The notes beneath the pieces are model-generated. The model was not told the origin of the DNA. It worked only from the letters and a program-made list of their open reading frames with translations, and ran no database searches. A DNA stretch of 64,000 nucleotides from Solirubrobacterales bacterium. GTDB taxonomy: Bacteria > Actinomycetota > Thermoleophilia > Solirubrobacterales > Solirubrobacteraceae. The first letter of the stretch is position 1; each line of letters starts with the position of its first letter. This document shows, in pieces, positions 1 to 13,952 of this stretch. The position numbers were made by a program, and so were the translations under genes. The stretch is taken from assembly GCA_019240115.1 (NCBI GenBank), contig JAFAYV010000070.1, forward strand, positions 1 to 64,000, in the 5' to 3' direction.

Positions 1-1438
<1,438 letters not shown>

Positions 1439-1534
1439 AGTGAATCCTCATGATTTGAAAGACGGCGGACGAAGACGGGGGGCTCGGGGGCGCGGGACGG
1501 CGGGCGGGGGGCGGCGGGGTGGGCGGGACCGGTA

Positions 1535-5212
<3,678 letters not shown>

Positions 5213-5634
5213 GACGGCGACTCCTCGGGGCGGTCGAGAGGGAGACGAACTGGCCCGGGCCGGGGTCCGACAGGCCTCGGTTCAGGCGCGACCAGCAAAG
5301 ATAGCACACGGTATCGCGACCCTGTGCAGGCGTTCAGCTCTCACGGACCCCGCCCTCGGCGTCCGCGTATGTGGCGCGGCGCCGCATGTTCCGGGCGGCT
5401 ACGACTATCGGCTGCGCGGGGCAGTGTAGGGGGTTAATGAGTCGGCGGCAACCCCGCACGGTGCGAGATTCGCCCCGCGGCCGACGCGCACCCACTCCGC
5501 GACCGCACGCGGTCCTCGCCGCACTCGCACGCGGTCCTCGCCGCACTCGCACGCGGCCGTCGCACCCCCACGCGAGCGTCGCGCTTCGTGCCGGTCGGGG
5601 CACGGCGCGCGACGCCTCGCGGTCGGCGACGGAG
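5213..5634. other. rplL-rpoB intergenic region with short tandem repeat
   Basis: There is no gene in this 422-bp gap. It holds the candidate rpoB promoter near 5300 and, at 5505-5548, a 22-bp unit (gcacgcggtcctcgccgcac followed by tc) present twice head to tail, with a degenerate third start at 5549. In other bacteria the L12-beta gap carries attenuation or RNA-processing sites; nothing diagnostic of either is visible. Confidence 0.6.
5298..5306 (-). promoter_or_regulatory. candidate extended -10 promoter for rpoBC
   Basis: On the minus strand TGC-TATCTT reads as an extended -10 about 85 bp upstream of the rpoB start. No convincing -35 is present at 17 bp; CTGCAC lies at a long spacing. A separate rpoBC promoter in the L12-beta gap is common in bacteria, but this assignment is only pattern-based. 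Confidence 0.3.
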
Positions 5635-6018
5635 CTACTTCAGCTCGACGCTGCCTCCGGCCTCCTCGATGTCGGCCTTGAGCTTGTCGGCCTCGTCCCT
5701 GTCGACGCCCTCCTTGACGGGCTTGGGCGCCTCGTCGACGAGCGCCTTGGCCTCCTTGAGGCCGAGCCCGGTGGCGGCGCGGACGACCTTGATCACCTGG
5801 ATCTTCTTCTCGCCGGCGGCGGTCAGGACGACGTCGAAGCTCGTCTGCTCCTCGGCGGCCTCGCCGCCGCCGTCGGTCGGGGCGGCGGCCGGCGCGGGCG
5901 CGGCGACCGCGGCCGCCGACACGCCGAACGCCTCCTCGAGCGCCTTGATGCGCTCGGAGAGCTCGAGGACGGAGATCGACTTCAGCTCGTCGATCCATTC
6001 TTGGGTACTGGTGGCCAT
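5635..6018 (-). CDS. rplL: 50S ribosomal protein L7/L12
   Basis: 127-aa stalk protein. The N-terminal dimerisation helices ([20 protein letters not shown]) are followed by an Ala/Pro/Gly-rich hinge at about residues 33-57, then the C-terminal factor-binding domain with [21 protein letters not shown]. It recruits and stimulates translational GTPases. It lies 11 bp downstream of rplJ, whose product anchors it on the ribosome. Confidence 0.98.
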   Translation of the reverse strand: MATSTQEWIDELKSISVLELSERIKALEEAFGVSAAAVAAPAPAAAPTDGGGEAAEEQTSFDVVLTAAGEKKIQVIKVVRAATGLGLKEAKALVDEAPKPVKEGVDRDEADKLKADIEEAGGSVELK

Positions 6019-6029
6019 TGGGTGCCTCC

Positions 6030-6671
6030 TTACTCGTCGGACCCCGCCGCGTCCGGTGCGGCCGGGGCGTCAGGTTCTGTGGTCTCGGTCACGGCTTCGG
6101 GCTCGGCGGCAGCCCCGGGCTCGGCGGCAGGCGGAGCCTGGTCGCCCACGAGGACGGGCGGGTCCATGTCCGCGATCGCCTGCAGCTGGATCGCCACGCC
6201 GGCGATCAGCGCGTTCAACGTCCGCACGAGCCCCGAGAGCGGCGCGGCGATCGTGCCCACGAGCTGGCCGTGCAGCACCTCGCGCGCGGGCAGCCGCGCG
6301 ATCGAGCGCACGTCCTCGGCGCTCAGCGCCTCGCCGTTCAGCACGCCGCCCTTGAACTCGAGCAGCTGCAGCGAGCGCGCCGTGTCGTTCAGCGCCTTGG
6401 CGGCGAGCGCGGCGTCGCCGTCGACGAGCGCCAGTGCCGTCGGGCCGATCAGCATCGGCTTGAGCATGTCCATCCCCGCCTTGTCGGCGGCGCGCTCGGA
6501 CAGCGAGTTCTTGACCACGCGGAAGCGGGCATCGGCCTCGCGCAGGCGGACGCGCAGCGCGGCCACCTGGGAGACCGAGATCCCGCGGTAGTCGACCGCG
6601 AACACGGCCTCGGCGCTCTGGATCTGCTCGGCGATCTCGTCGACGACCGCCGTCTTCTGCTTTCTGTTCAT
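6030..6671 (-). CDS. rplJ: 50S ribosomal protein L10
   Basis: 213 aa, longer than the ~165-175 aa typical of the family because of a disordered Ala/Pro/Glu tail after residue ~175. The N-terminal half has the L10 core ([18 protein letters not shown], then [12 protein letters not shown]). L10 carries the L12 dimers on 23S rRNA and usually represses its own operon by binding the leader; a strong hairpin sits just upstream. Confidence 0.97.
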   Translation of the reverse strand: MNRKQKTAVVDEIAEQIQSAEAVFAVDYRGISVSQVAALRVRLREADARFRVVKNSLSERAADKAGMDMLKPMLIGPTALALVDGDAALAAKALNDTARSLQLLEFKGGVLNGEALSAEDVRSIARLPAREVLHGQLVGTIAAPLSGLVRTLNALIAGVAIQLQAIADMDPPVLVGDQAPPAAEPGAAAEPEAVTETTEPDAPAAPDAAGSDE

Positions 6672-6698
6672 CTGCGCTCTCTCCGTTCAAGAACGATT

Positions 6699-6724
6699 GA
6701 CGCCCGCGCGAGTCGGCGGGCGTC
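6699..6724 (-). promoter_or_regulatory. hairpin in rplJ leader (possible L10 autoregulatory leader)
   Basis: Perfect 9-bp inverted repeat GACGCCCGC / GCGGGCGTC with an 8-nt loop, 28 bp before the rplJ start, inside the 176-bp rplA-rplJ gap. Its position matches the L10 leader element known upstream of rplJ in many bacteria. I cannot confirm the conserved kink-turn by eye. Confidence 0.45.
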
Positions 6725-6847
6725 GGAGGCGCAGACGGCCCCGCAGGGCAGTCGGGCGTCGAGCTGTCCGCCTGCTCCGGGCTTGTGCGCTGGGCCGCCG
6801 GAGGTCTTGGGTCGGTCTCGTGTGTGGTGCGCGACCGATTGTAGAGG

Positions 6848-7567
6848 CTATGCCGCCACCGGCTCCTCGACGATGTCCCGGGTGCGCGACGGGTCGACCT
6901 TGACCCCCGGCCCCATCGTCGACGCGAACGTCACCGAGCGGATGTAGCGGCCCTTGGCGGCCGACGGCTTGGCACGGATGAGCTCATCCATGACCGCCGC
7001 GTAGTTCTCGAGCAGCGCGCGCTCCTCGAAGTCCTTCTTGCCGATCACGAGGTGGACGATCGCGGTGCGATCGGTGCGGTACTCGACCTTGCCCGACTTG
7101 GACTCGCCGACGGCCTTGGCCACGTCCATGGTGACGGTGCCGACCTTTGGGTTGGGCATCTTGCCCGCGGGTCCGAGGATCCGCCCCAGGCGCCCGACGA
7201 CCGGCATCATGTCGGGCGTCGCGATCGCGACGTCGAAATCGTCGAAGCCGTTCTGGATCTGCTGGGCGAGATCGTCTGCGCCGACGACGTCGGCGCCGGC
7301 CTCCTCGGCCTCACGCGCCTTGTCGCCCGCAGCGAAGACGATGACCTTGACGTCCTTGCCGAGGCCGTTGGGCAGCGCGACCGTCCCGCGCAGCTGCTCG
7401 TCGGCGTGCCGGACGTTCAGGCCCGTGCGCACGTGCACCTCGACCGACTCGTTGAAGCGGACGCCGCTCAGCTGCTTGACCAGCGCGATCGCCTCGCCGG
7501 GCGTGTACTCGCGCGAGCGGTCGAAGCGCTGCTTGGCGTCGGAGTAGCTCTTTCCATGCTTGGGCAT
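6848..7567 (-). CDS. rplA: 50S ribosomal protein L1
   Basis: 239 aa, the normal bacterial length. It has the L1 signature region ([24 protein letters not shown] spans about residues 119-142) and the [12 protein letters not shown]-terminal strand. It binds 23S rRNA at the mobile L1 stalk. It lies 19 bp downstream of rplK. Confidence 0.98.
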   Translation of the reverse strand: MPKHGKSYSDAKQRFDRSREYTPGEAIALVKQLSGVRFNESVEVHVRTGLNVRHADEQLRGTVALPNGLGKDVKVIVFAAGDKAREAEEAGADVVGADDLAQQIQNGFDDFDVAIATPDMMPVVGRLGRILGPAGKMPNPKVGTVTMDVAKAVGESKSGKVEYRTDRTAIVHLVIGKKDFEERALLENYAAVMDELIRAKPSAAKGRYIRSVTFASTMGPGVKVDPSRTRDIVEEPVAA

Positions 7568-7586
7568 CAGCGTCCCTCGTTCGTCG

Positions 7587-8009
7587 TCATACCACGTCGA
7601 CGCCCATCGAGCGAGCCGTGCCGGCGATGATCCTGGCGGCGGCGTCGACGTCGTGGGCGTTCAGGTCGGCCATCTTGCGCTCGGCGATCGCGCGCAGCTG
7701 GTCGCCCGTGATCTGGGCGACCTTTTCGCGATGGGGCTCGGGCGAGCCCTTCTCGAGCGACAGCGCCTGTTTGATCAGAACCGCGGCCGGAGGGCTCTTC
7801 GTGATGAAGGTGAACGAGCGGTCCTCGTAGACCGTGATCACGACCGGGATCACCGTGCCCGCGTCGGATTGCGTCTGGGCGTTGAACGCCTTGACGAACT
7901 CCATGATGTTGACGCCGTGCTGGCCCAGTGCGGGGCCGACCGGCGGAGCCGGACTCGCCTGGCCGCCAACCGCCTGGAGCTTGATCTGGGTGAGGACCTT
8001 CCTGGCCAT
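7587..8009 (-). CDS. rplK: 50S ribosomal protein L11
   Basis: 140 aa. The start was chosen at [12 protein letters not shown] (8009) rather than an upstream in-frame codon because this matches the family N-terminus. The N-terminal [17 protein letters not shown] motif and the C-terminal [20 protein letters not shown] helix are intact. It forms the GTPase-associated centre with L10 and L12. Confidence 0.98.
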   Translation of the reverse strand: MARKVLTQIKLQAVGGQASPAPPVGPALGQHGVNIMEFVKAFNAQTQSDAGTVIPVVITVYEDRSFTFITKSPPAAVLIKQALSLEKGSPEPHREKVAQITGDQLRAIAERKMADLNAHDVDAAARIIAGTARSMGVDVV

Positions 8010-8031
8010 CGCTCGCGTTCCTCGGCCCCGT

Positions 8032-8553
8032 CTAGACCTTCTTGACCTGGTCGAAGGCCACCTCGACCGGCGTCTCACGGCCGAAGATGGAGACCAGCAC
8101 CTTGAGCCGCTGGGCGTCCTCGTTGACCTCGGAGATCTCGCCCGAGAAGTCCGACAGCGGGCCCGACACCACCTTGACCGACTCGCCGATCGAGAACTGC
8201 GCGCGGCTGCGCGGTCGCTCGGCGGGCTCCATGTGCAGGAGCCGATCGACCTCGGCCTGGGTGAGCGGGACCGGCTCGTTGGAGGCTCCGACGAACCCGG
8301 TCACCCCAGGGGTGCCCTTGACCAGCGACCACGAGTCCTCGTTGAGATCCATCTGCACGAGCACGTAGCCGGGCATGGTGCGCTTCTCGACGGTGACCTT
8401 CTGGTTCTCCTTCATCTCGGAGACCGACTCGGTCGGCACGACGATCTGGCGCACGGCGCGCTGCTGGTTGAGCGATACGACGCGGTGCTCGAGATTGTGC
8501 TTGACCTTGTTCTCGTGACCGGAATAGGTGTTGACGACGTACCAGCGGAACAT
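8032..8553 (-). CDS. nusG: transcription termination/antitermination factor NusG
   Basis: 173 aa with an NGN domain ([20 protein letters not shown], then [11 protein letters not shown], then VTGFVG) and a C-terminal KOW domain ([21 protein letters not shown]). It binds RNA polymerase and couples to Rho or to ribosomes. It lies between secE (18 bp upstream) and rplK (22 bp downstream), the standard order. Confidence 0.98.
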   Translation of the reverse strand: MFRWYVVNTYSGHENKVKHNLEHRVVSLNQQRAVRQIVVPTESVSEMKENQKVTVEKRTMPGYVLVQMDLNEDSWSLVKGTPGVTGFVGASNEPVPLTQAEVDRLLHMEPAERPRSRAQFSIGESVKVVSGPLSDFSGEISEVNEDAQRLKVLVSIFGRETPVEVAFDQVKKV

Positions 8554-8571
8554 TTCTCTCTCTGAAGGCTT

Positions 8572-9162
8572 CTAGTCGAGGATGAAGTGGACGACCTTGC
8601 CGGCCACCCAATCGGCCACGCCGAGGAAGACGCCGGCGACGATCACGAACCCGATCACGACTCCCGTGGCCTGCATCACCTGCCGGCGATCGGGCCACTG
8701 TACCCGTTGGAGCTCACGCCAGCTTCCCTGGAAGAACTGGACGAGCCTCGCAACCCCGCGAGGCGCGGGCGCCGTCGAGCGCCGGCGTGCGAGCGCCGCG
8801 CCGCCATCCTCTGACTCCTCGTCGTCGAGGTCCTCGTCGTCGAGATCCTCGTCCTCGAGGTCCTCGTCCTCGGCGACCTGGTCGGCCGGACGGCCGACCG
8901 CCATCTGGGCCTCGGCGAGCTCGACGTCGGGCGTCGCGTGCTCGATCGGATCGGGGGTCGGCTCGGCGGACTGCCTCGACGCGGGCGACTCGGGCGCCAC
9001 CTCCTGGACGGCGTCGTCCGCGGCCTGCGGCTGATCGCCGTCTCGCTCGCGGACGGGGTCGCGCCGCTGGCCGGGCGCGGTGGCCACGCCGCGGCGGCGC
9101 GCGGGATCGTCGGCGGGACGGCGCGGGCGCCGGTCGCTGCGACGCTTGCGGTTACGAGCCAT
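8572..9162 (-). CDS. secE: preprotein translocase subunit SecE with long acidic N-terminal extension
   Basis: The last ~60 residues are a normal actinobacterial SecE: an amphipathic helix (LVQFFQGSWRELQRVQWPDR) followed by one transmembrane helix at about residues 165-187. SecE clamps the SecY channel. The preceding ~130 residues are hydrophilic and disordered: a basic start (MARNRKRRSDRRPRRP), then an acidic repeat of EDEDLDDEDL type. Actinobacterial SecE often has such an extension, but this one is long. The start is supported by the 12-bp spacing from rpmG. Confidence 0.93.
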   Translation of the reverse strand: MARNRKRRSDRRPRRPADDPARRRGVATAPGQRRDPVRERDGDQPQAADDAVQEVAPESPASRQSAEPTPDPIEHATPDVELAEAQMAVGRPADQVAEDEDLEDEDLDDEDLDDEESEDGGAALARRRSTAPAPRGVARLVQFFQGSWRELQRVQWPDRRQVMQATGVVIGFVIVAGVFLGVADWVAGKVVHFILD

Positions 9163-9174
9163 GGCGGCCTTCGG

Positions 9175-9339
9175 TCAGCGCGTCTCGCGATGCGGCGTGT
9201 GCGTGCGGCACCAGCGGCAGTACTTGCGCAGCTGCAGCCGCTCGGGATTGTTCCGCTTGCTCTTGTTGGTCTGGTAGTTCCGGCGCTTGCACTCTTCGCA
9301 GGCGAGAGTGGCGGCGATCCGGACGTCTCCACGGGCCAT
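9175..9339 (-). CDS. rpmG: 50S ribosomal protein L33, zinc-binding type
   Basis: 54 aa, starting [20 protein letters not shown]. Two Cys pairs (C14/C17 and C41/C44) form a zinc ribbon, so this is the C+ paralogue rather than the zinc-free version induced in zinc starvation. It is the first gene of the secE-nusG-rplKAJL-rpoBC run. Confidence 0.96.
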   Translation of the reverse strand: MARGDVRIAATLACEECKRRNYQTNKSKRNNPERLQLRKYCRWCRTHTPHRETR

Positions 9340-9421
9340 GTCGCGCTTCTCGGTGGGTCGTGAGCAGGATCGATCTCCGCATGGCGCGCGCGGCCGCGCC
9401 GCCGCCCGGAGCCGACACCCC

Positions 9422-9427
9422 AGTGTA
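9422..9427 (-). promoter_or_regulatory. candidate -10 box of the rpmG-secE-nusG operon
   Basis: TACACT on the minus strand, about 85 bp upstream of rpmG, fits the actinobacterial TANNNT -10. The -35 region is GC-rich without a clear hexamer. No tRNA gene was found between this site and rpmG. Confidence 0.35.
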
Positions 9428-9478
9428 GCGGCGAGCGACCGGGCACGCGCCCGTGCGGCGACGGGCACAATCCCCCGG

Positions 9479-10201
9479 ATGCTCCGTTTGGCCGGAATCA
9501 TGATCTCGATCGGCTTCGCGGACTCGCTGAACCCGACCACGATCGCGCCGGCGCTGTACCTGGCGACCGGGAGCCGCGACTCCCGCCGCCAGGTCGCCCA
9601 GTTCACGCTCGCGGTGTTCGCCGTGTACCTCCTCGGCGGCCTCGTGATCGCGCTCGGCCCCGGCCAGCTGCTGCTCGCGCTCCTCCCCCACCCCGGCCGC
9701 CACCTCTCCTACCTGCTCGAGATCGTCGCCGGGGTCGCGCTGCTGACCGGCTCGGCCTTCCTGTGGGGCTACCGCCGCAACCTCGCCGACCGGCCGCCCC
9801 CCGAGGTCACCGCCGACGGACGGTCGAGCGCGCTGCTCGGCGCGACGATCACCGCGGTCGAGCTGCCGACGGCCTTCCCCTACTTCGCCGCGATCGCCGC
9901 CGTGGTCGGCTCGGACTTCGACGTCGCGCGCCAGGTCATCCTGCTGCTGCTGTTCAACGTCTGCTTCGTCGCCCCGCTGCTCGCGATCATCGTCACGCTC
10001 GCTTGGGCCGGTCCTGATGCGGCGAGCGTCCTGAGCCGCGGGCGCGAGTTCCTGGACCGCCGCTGGCCGGTCGTCCTCGCCGTGCTCGGGCTCGCCGCCG
10101 GCGTGATCGTCACCTTCCTCGGCACCACCGGGCTCGCCAGCCTCCATCACAACCGCCTCGGGAAGATCGCCCGGGGCCTCCGGAGGCTGCTGCACCGCTG
10201 A
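9479..10201 (+). CDS. GAP/Sap-like multi-pass membrane protein
   Basis: 240 aa with about six hydrophobic segments. The start ([20 protein letters not shown]) was chosen because it begins directly at the first membrane span; the [16 protein letters not shown] motif resembles the GAP/Sap (sulfolipid-addressing) and LysE-like exporter superfamily. A second half-repeat begins near [20 protein letters not shown], consistent with a duplicated three-helix fold. The substrate is unknown. It is divergent from the ribosomal operon and stands alone. Confidence 0.6.
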   Translation: MLRLAGIMISIGFADSLNPTTIAPALYLATGSRDSRRQVAQFTLAVFAVYLLGGLVIALGPGQLLLALLPHPGRHLSYLLEIVAGVALLTGSAFLWGYRRNLADRPPPEVTADGRSSALLGATITAVELPTAFPYFAAIAAVVGSDFDVARQVILLLLFNVCFVAPLLAIIVTLAWAGPDAASVLSRGREFLDRRWPVVLAVLGLAAGVIVTFLGTTGLASLHHNRLGKIARGLRRLLHR

Positions 10202-10253
10202 CGCCGCCGCCCGGACCGGCGCATCGGCGCGCGGCGACCTCCATGCTGGTCCG

Positions 10254-10604
10254 GTGCCGACGCGCGGACTGGACCTGAGCCGTCTCGTCGAGCTGGAGGT
10301 CGAGCTCGGGCTCGACGTTGCCGCGATCGTCGACATGCTCGTCGACGAGCTCGACGACGCGCTACGCCGCATCGACGCCGCGCTGGCGGCCGGCGATCTT
10401 CCGCCGGCGGCGCTCGCCGCGCACGCGGCGCGCAACAGCGCGCTGATGATCGACGTCGAACCGCTGCTCGTCGCGTTGCGCGGCGTCGAGCGCGCCGCCC
10501 GCCGCCCCGACCTGTCCGGCGCCCGTCGGGCCGCGCGGACGCTCGCCGACGACTGGACGGCGCTGCGCGCCGAGCTGCGCGCGGCGACGCATCCGGTCGG
10601 CTGA
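10254..10604 (+). CDS. Hpt-like helical protein
   Basis: 116 aa, GTG start; no ATG fits the frame. All-helical, Asp/Ala/Leu-rich. The segment around His57 (AAHAARNSALMID) followed by LRGVERAARRPDLSGARRAA resembles a histidine phosphotransfer domain, in which HxxKG carries the phospho-histidine; here it is HxxRN. No histidine kinase or response regulator is adjacent. The function as a phosphotransfer protein is inference, and the last codons are part of a tandem duplication. Confidence 0.5.
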   Translation: MPTRGLDLSRLVELEVELGLDVAAIVDMLVDELDDALRRIDAALAAGDLPPAALAAHAARNSALMIDVEPLLVALRGVERAARRPDLSGARRAARTLADDWTALRAELRAATHPVG

Positions 10605-10760
10605 GCGTAAGGCGCCGCCGAGCGCGACGCCGGCGGCGGCGATCGTCAGGGCTGCCGAGCGCGGCGACGCATCCGGTCGGCTGAGCGTCGGGCGCTGCCG
10701 AGCGCGATGCCGGCGGCGGCGATCGTCAGGGCTGCCGAACGCGACGCCGGCGGCGGCGGT
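10580..10760. repeat. 80-bp tandem duplication spanning a gene 3' end
   Basis: The 80-bp unit at 10580-10659 is repeated at 10660-10739 with a few substitutions, and a partial third copy begins at about 10737. The first copy contains the last nine codons and the TGA of the Hpt-like gene, so the duplicated copy is a silent echo of that gene end. Confidence 0.9.
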
Positions 10761-10807
10761 CAACGCCCCGGCGAGCGTCAGCGGGCTGTGCCGGTCCTGC
10801 GCGCAAA

Positions 10808-10850
10808 CCTGGATGCCTAAGCGACGCTCAGCGTCGGTTATCCATCCAGG
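10808..10850. terminator. long imperfect palindrome between convergent genes
   Basis: CCTGGATG ... CATCCAGG flanks an inner stem CGACGC-tca-GCGTCG, giving a 43-bp near-palindrome. It lies 16 bp past the end of the minus-strand desaturase and downstream of the plus-strand Hpt-like gene, so it could terminate both. It has no T-tract. Confidence 0.5.
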
Positions 10851-10866
10851 CTCAGCTGGAGACGAT

Positions 10867-11748
10867 CTAGGCGGCGGCCGCGACCCGGGCGCGCTGGCGC
10901 TCGGGGGCGATCCGCACCACCGACCATGCGAGGCCGATGCGCTCCAGCCCGCTGATGATCAGGCCCGAGGGGTCGAGCTCCCACCGGCGCAGGCCGTGAT
11001 AGGCCGAGCGGGGGAACGCGTGGTGGTTGTGATGCCAGGACTCGCCGAAGGAGAGCAGGGCGAGCCAGGCGACGTTGGTCGACTGGTCGGCGACGTCGAA
11101 CCGGCGGCGGCCGAAGAAGTGGCAGACCGAGTTGACCGACCAGGTCACGTGGTGGACGAAGAAGATCCGGACGAGGCCGCCCCAGACGAGGCCGCGAGCG
11201 GCGCCGTCGAGGGTGAACCCGTGCACGACGAAGCCCGCGGCGGTCGGAATGAGCAGCGACAGGAGCGCCAGCAGCGGGAAGCCGCGTCCGATGCGGCGCA
11301 TCGCCGGATCCTCGTAGAGGTCGGGGGCGTATCGCTTCCAGTCGGATTGGCCCTGGGTCTCGAGCAGCCACCCCACGTGGGCGTGCACCAGCCCGGCGAG
11401 GCCGCTGCCGTGTCCGACGTGCGGACTGTGGGGGTCGCCCTCCTGGTCGGCGTGGGCGTGATGCTTGCGGTGATCGGAGACCCAGTCGAGCACCGAGCCC
11501 TGCACCGACAGCGATCCCGCGATCGCAAAGCCGCGCTCGAGCCACGGGTAGGTGGCGAACGCGCGGTGGGTCAGCAGACGGTGAAAGCCGACGGTGACCC
11601 CGAGCCCGGTGATCAGGTACATGGCGACGAGGATCGCCAGGTCCGCCCAGTCGACGGCGCGGTTCCACAGCATGACGATCGCGACGAGCACGCCGAGGAA
11701 TGGCAGGACAACGCCGACCAGGTTTCCGTAGCGCTCGGTGCGGGTCAT
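10867..11748 (-). CDS. acyl-CoA/fatty acid delta-9-type desaturase
   Basis: 293-aa membrane di-iron desaturase. The three histidine boxes are intact: HRLLTH at 56-61, HRKHH at 93-97 and HHNHH at 239-243. Hydrophobic pairs at about residues 10-55 and 155-200 fit the family's four-helix topology. It introduces a cis double bond in acyl chains, probably for membrane fluidity. It is monocistronic, convergent with the Hpt-like gene. Confidence 0.9.
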   Translation of the reverse strand: MTRTERYGNLVGVVLPFLGVLVAIVMLWNRAVDWADLAILVAMYLITGLGVTVGFHRLLTHRAFATYPWLERGFAIAGSLSVQGSVLDWVSDHRKHHAHADQEGDPHSPHVGHGSGLAGLVHAHVGWLLETQGQSDWKRYAPDLYEDPAMRRIGRGFPLLALLSLLIPTAAGFVVHGFTLDGAARGLVWGGLVRIFFVHHVTWSVNSVCHFFGRRRFDVADQSTNVAWLALLSFGESWHHNHHAFPRSAYHGLRRWELDPSGLIISGLERIGLAWSVVRIAPERQRARVAAAA

Positions 11749-11833
11749 GGCCGCGGTAGTTTCTCACGCTGGACGCGCAATTTCTTGCGGTTCGGCGTGA
11801 AGCCGTAGCACAGAACTTCGACGGATCGCACAA

Positions 11834-12172
11834 TCACCGTCGGTCGTTGCGACCGTAGAGAACGCGACGCGGGAGCGGCACCGGCGACAGCGCGTCGACC
11901 GATTCGCCGAGCAGGCGGCGTGGCGCCAGCTTGGCGACGAGCACCTCGAGCTCGGAGCGCTCAGCCTTGGTGAGATGGCTCGGGCGGCCTCGGCCAGCGC
12001 GCATGAGCGCGATCAGCCGTCGGCGCTCCGCGGCGGTGAGCGCGGTGACGTGGTCGCGCGTCAGGAGCGCGATCTCGGCGACGGCGATCAGGCGCAGCAG
12101 CGGCACGCGGCGCAGTCCGGGCACGCGCTCGGCGGCGCGGCCGATCACCTGGGTCACGGGTCCGGAGGGCAC
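11834..12172 (-). CDS. conserved small basic protein of unknown function
   Basis: 112 aa. A helical, Arg/Leu-rich protein with LLRLIAVAEIALLTRDH, then LTAAERRRLIALMRAGRGRP and a basic tail SPVPLPRRVLYGR. I recognise the overall pattern as one recurring in this actinobacterial group but know no function. There is no signal peptide or clear membrane span. It stands alone between the desaturase and the aldehyde dehydrogenase. Confidence 0.6.
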   Translation of the reverse strand: MPSGPVTQVIGRAAERVPGLRRVPLLRLIAVAEIALLTRDHVTALTAAERRRLIALMRAGRGRPSHLTKAERSELEVLVAKLAPRRLLGESVDALSPVPLPRRVLYGRNDRR

Positions 12173-12212
12173 AAACCCCGAGTCTAGGCGGGTCCGGCGA
12201 AGACAACGGCGG

Positions 12213-12243
12213 GGAGCGCCCCGCGCAGTCGGCGGGGCGCTCC
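12213..12243 (-). terminator. terminator hairpin after the aldehyde dehydrogenase gene
   Basis: Perfect 12-bp stem GGAGCGCCCCGC / GCGGGGCGCTCC with a 7-nt loop, 17 bp past the minus-strand aldehyde dehydrogenase stop. The following minus-strand sequence is only moderately T-rich, as is usual for hairpin terminators in high-GC genomes. Confidence 0.7.
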
Positions 12244-12260
12244 GGAAGCCGTAGAAACGC

Positions 12261-13754
12261 TTACAGCTGGGTGACGACCGACTTGACCTCGAGGTAGTTG
12301 TTGAGCACCTCGTGGCCCATCTCCCTGCCCCAACCCGACTCCTTGTAGCCGCCGAACGGCAGCGAGGCGTCGAAGACGTTGTAGCAGTTGACCCACACCG
12401 TGCCGGCCCGCAGCTGCTTGGCGATGCGGTGCGCCTTGGAGATGTCCTTGGTCCAGACGCCCGCGGCGAGACCGTAGGTGGAGGTGTTGGCGGTCGGCAT
12501 GACGTCGTCGGCGTTCTTGAACGGCGAGACGGTGACGACCGGGCCGAAGATCTCCTCGGCCTCGACCTTCATATTCGGGTTGGTGTGCGTCAGCACGGTC
12601 GGCTCGACGAAGTAGCCCTTGTCGCCCTTGCGCTGACCGCCGGTGGCGAACTCGGCGCCCTCGTCGCGCCCTGACTCGAAGTAGCCGCACACGCGGTCCA
12701 GCTGCTCCTGGGAGACGAGCGGGCCCATCTCGGTCTGCGGATCCTGACCGGACCCGACCTTGATCGACTTGGCGTGATCGGTGACGCCCTGCAGCACGTC
12801 GTCGAAGTCCTTGGACTCGACGTAGAGGCGCGATCCGGCGGAGCAGCACTGGCCGTGGTTGAAGAAGATCGCGTTTGCCGCGCCCGGAATCGCCGTCTCC
12901 ATGTCGGCGTCCGAGAACACGATGTTCGGCGACTTGCCGCCGAGCTCGAGCGTCAGCTTCTTCAGGTTGCCGGCGGCCGCCCGGACGATCTCCTTGCCGA
13001 CCTCGGTCGAGCCGGTGAACGCGACCTTGTCGACGTCGTCGTGCGCGGCGAGAGCCGCGCCCGCGTCGCCGGCGCCGGTGACGACGTTGACCACCCCCGG
13101 CGGGACGCCGGCCTCGAGGATCAGCTCGGCGAGCCGCAACGCCGACAGCGGCGTCTGCTCGGCGGGCTTCAGGATCACGGTAACGCCCGCGGCGAGCGCC
13201 GGGGAGAGCTTCCACGCCGCCATGAGCAGCGGGAAGTTCCACGGGATGATCTGGCCGACGACCCCGATCGGATCCTTCAGGGTGTAGGCGTGGAACTCCG
13301 CGCCCGGCATGTAGGGCACCGAGATCGGGATCGTGTTGCCCTCGATCTTGGTCACCCAGCCGGACATGTAGTGGAAGATGTCGGCGGCGAGCTCGACGTC
13401 GGCAGCGCGGGCGATGGCCAGCGGCTTGCCGTTGTCCAGTGACTCGAGCGCGGCGAGCTCGTCGGCGTGCTCGAGCATGAGGTCGCCGATCCGGTGGATG
13501 ATGCGCGAGCGCTCGTTCGGCTTCATCTTCGTCCAGGTCTGGGCATCGAAGGTGGCGCGCGCGGTCTTCACGGCCCGGTCGATGTCCTCCGAGGTGCCCT
13601 CGGCCACGTTGGCGAGCACCTCGCCGGTGGCCGGGTTGTACGTCTCGAACGTCTTGCCCGATGCCGCGTCGACCCAGTCGGAGCCGATCAGGATCTTGTG
13701 CGGGGAATTGACGAACTTGACGGCTGCTTCGTCAATGGGGTCGGCAATCGCCAT
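12261..13754 (-). CDS. NAD(P)-dependent aldehyde dehydrogenase
   Basis: 497 aa, the typical length for the betaine/phenylacetaldehyde-type ALDH family. The catalytic Cys is in FFNHGQCCSAGSRLYV and the general-base Glu in TLELGGKSPNIVF; the Rossmann motif FTGSTEVGK is present, as is PWNFPLLMAAWKLSPAL. It oxidises an aldehyde to the acid; the substrate cannot be told from sequence. It has its own hairpin terminator and no partner gene. Confidence 0.93.
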   Translation of the reverse strand: MAIADPIDEAAVKFVNSPHKILIGSDWVDAASGKTFETYNPATGEVLANVAEGTSEDIDRAVKTARATFDAQTWTKMKPNERSRIIHRIGDLMLEHADELAALESLDNGKPLAIARAADVELAADIFHYMSGWVTKIEGNTIPISVPYMPGAEFHAYTLKDPIGVVGQIIPWNFPLLMAAWKLSPALAAGVTVILKPAEQTPLSALRLAELILEAGVPPGVVNVVTGAGDAGAALAAHDDVDKVAFTGSTEVGKEIVRAAAGNLKKLTLELGGKSPNIVFSDADMETAIPGAANAIFFNHGQCCSAGSRLYVESKDFDDVLQGVTDHAKSIKVGSGQDPQTEMGPLVSQEQLDRVCGYFESGRDEGAEFATGGQRKGDKGYFVEPTVLTHTNPNMKVEAEEIFGPVVTVSPFKNADDVMPTANTSTYGLAAGVWTKDISKAHRIAKQLRAGTVWVNCYNVFDASLPFGGYKESGWGREMGHEVLNNYLEVKSVVTQL

Positions 13755-13905
13755 ACGCGATGTGCTCCTCTCTCGTGTCGGCCCGGTGGACAGGCCCCGG
13801 TGCCGACCAACGGCGGTCGGTTTTCAACTCGCCAGTATCGCGCGTGCCGAGGGACAGAGCAAGGCCGGGATCACCGTCGCATAGGGGTTGCATAGGCGCC
13901 GCGGC

Positions 13906-13935
13906 CCTCCGGGCGGACTCGTCCCCGCCCGGAGG
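13906..13935 (-). terminator. terminator hairpin after the NHL-repeat gene
   Basis: Perfect 11-bp stem CCTCCGGGCGG / CCGCCCGGAGG with an 8-nt loop, 17 bp downstream of the minus-strand stop at 13953. Confidence 0.7.
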
Positions 13936-13952
13936 CTCCGGCGACGCAGGCC

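Noticed and set aside
5504-5560. CRISPR-like short repeats in the rplL-rpoB gap
   Set aside because: Only two adjacent 22-bp copies without spacers; no cas genes in the window.
9340-9478. tRNA gene upstream of rpmG, as in many bacteria
   Set aside because: No T-loop or cloverleaf pairing was found in the 139 bp between rpmG and the next gene.
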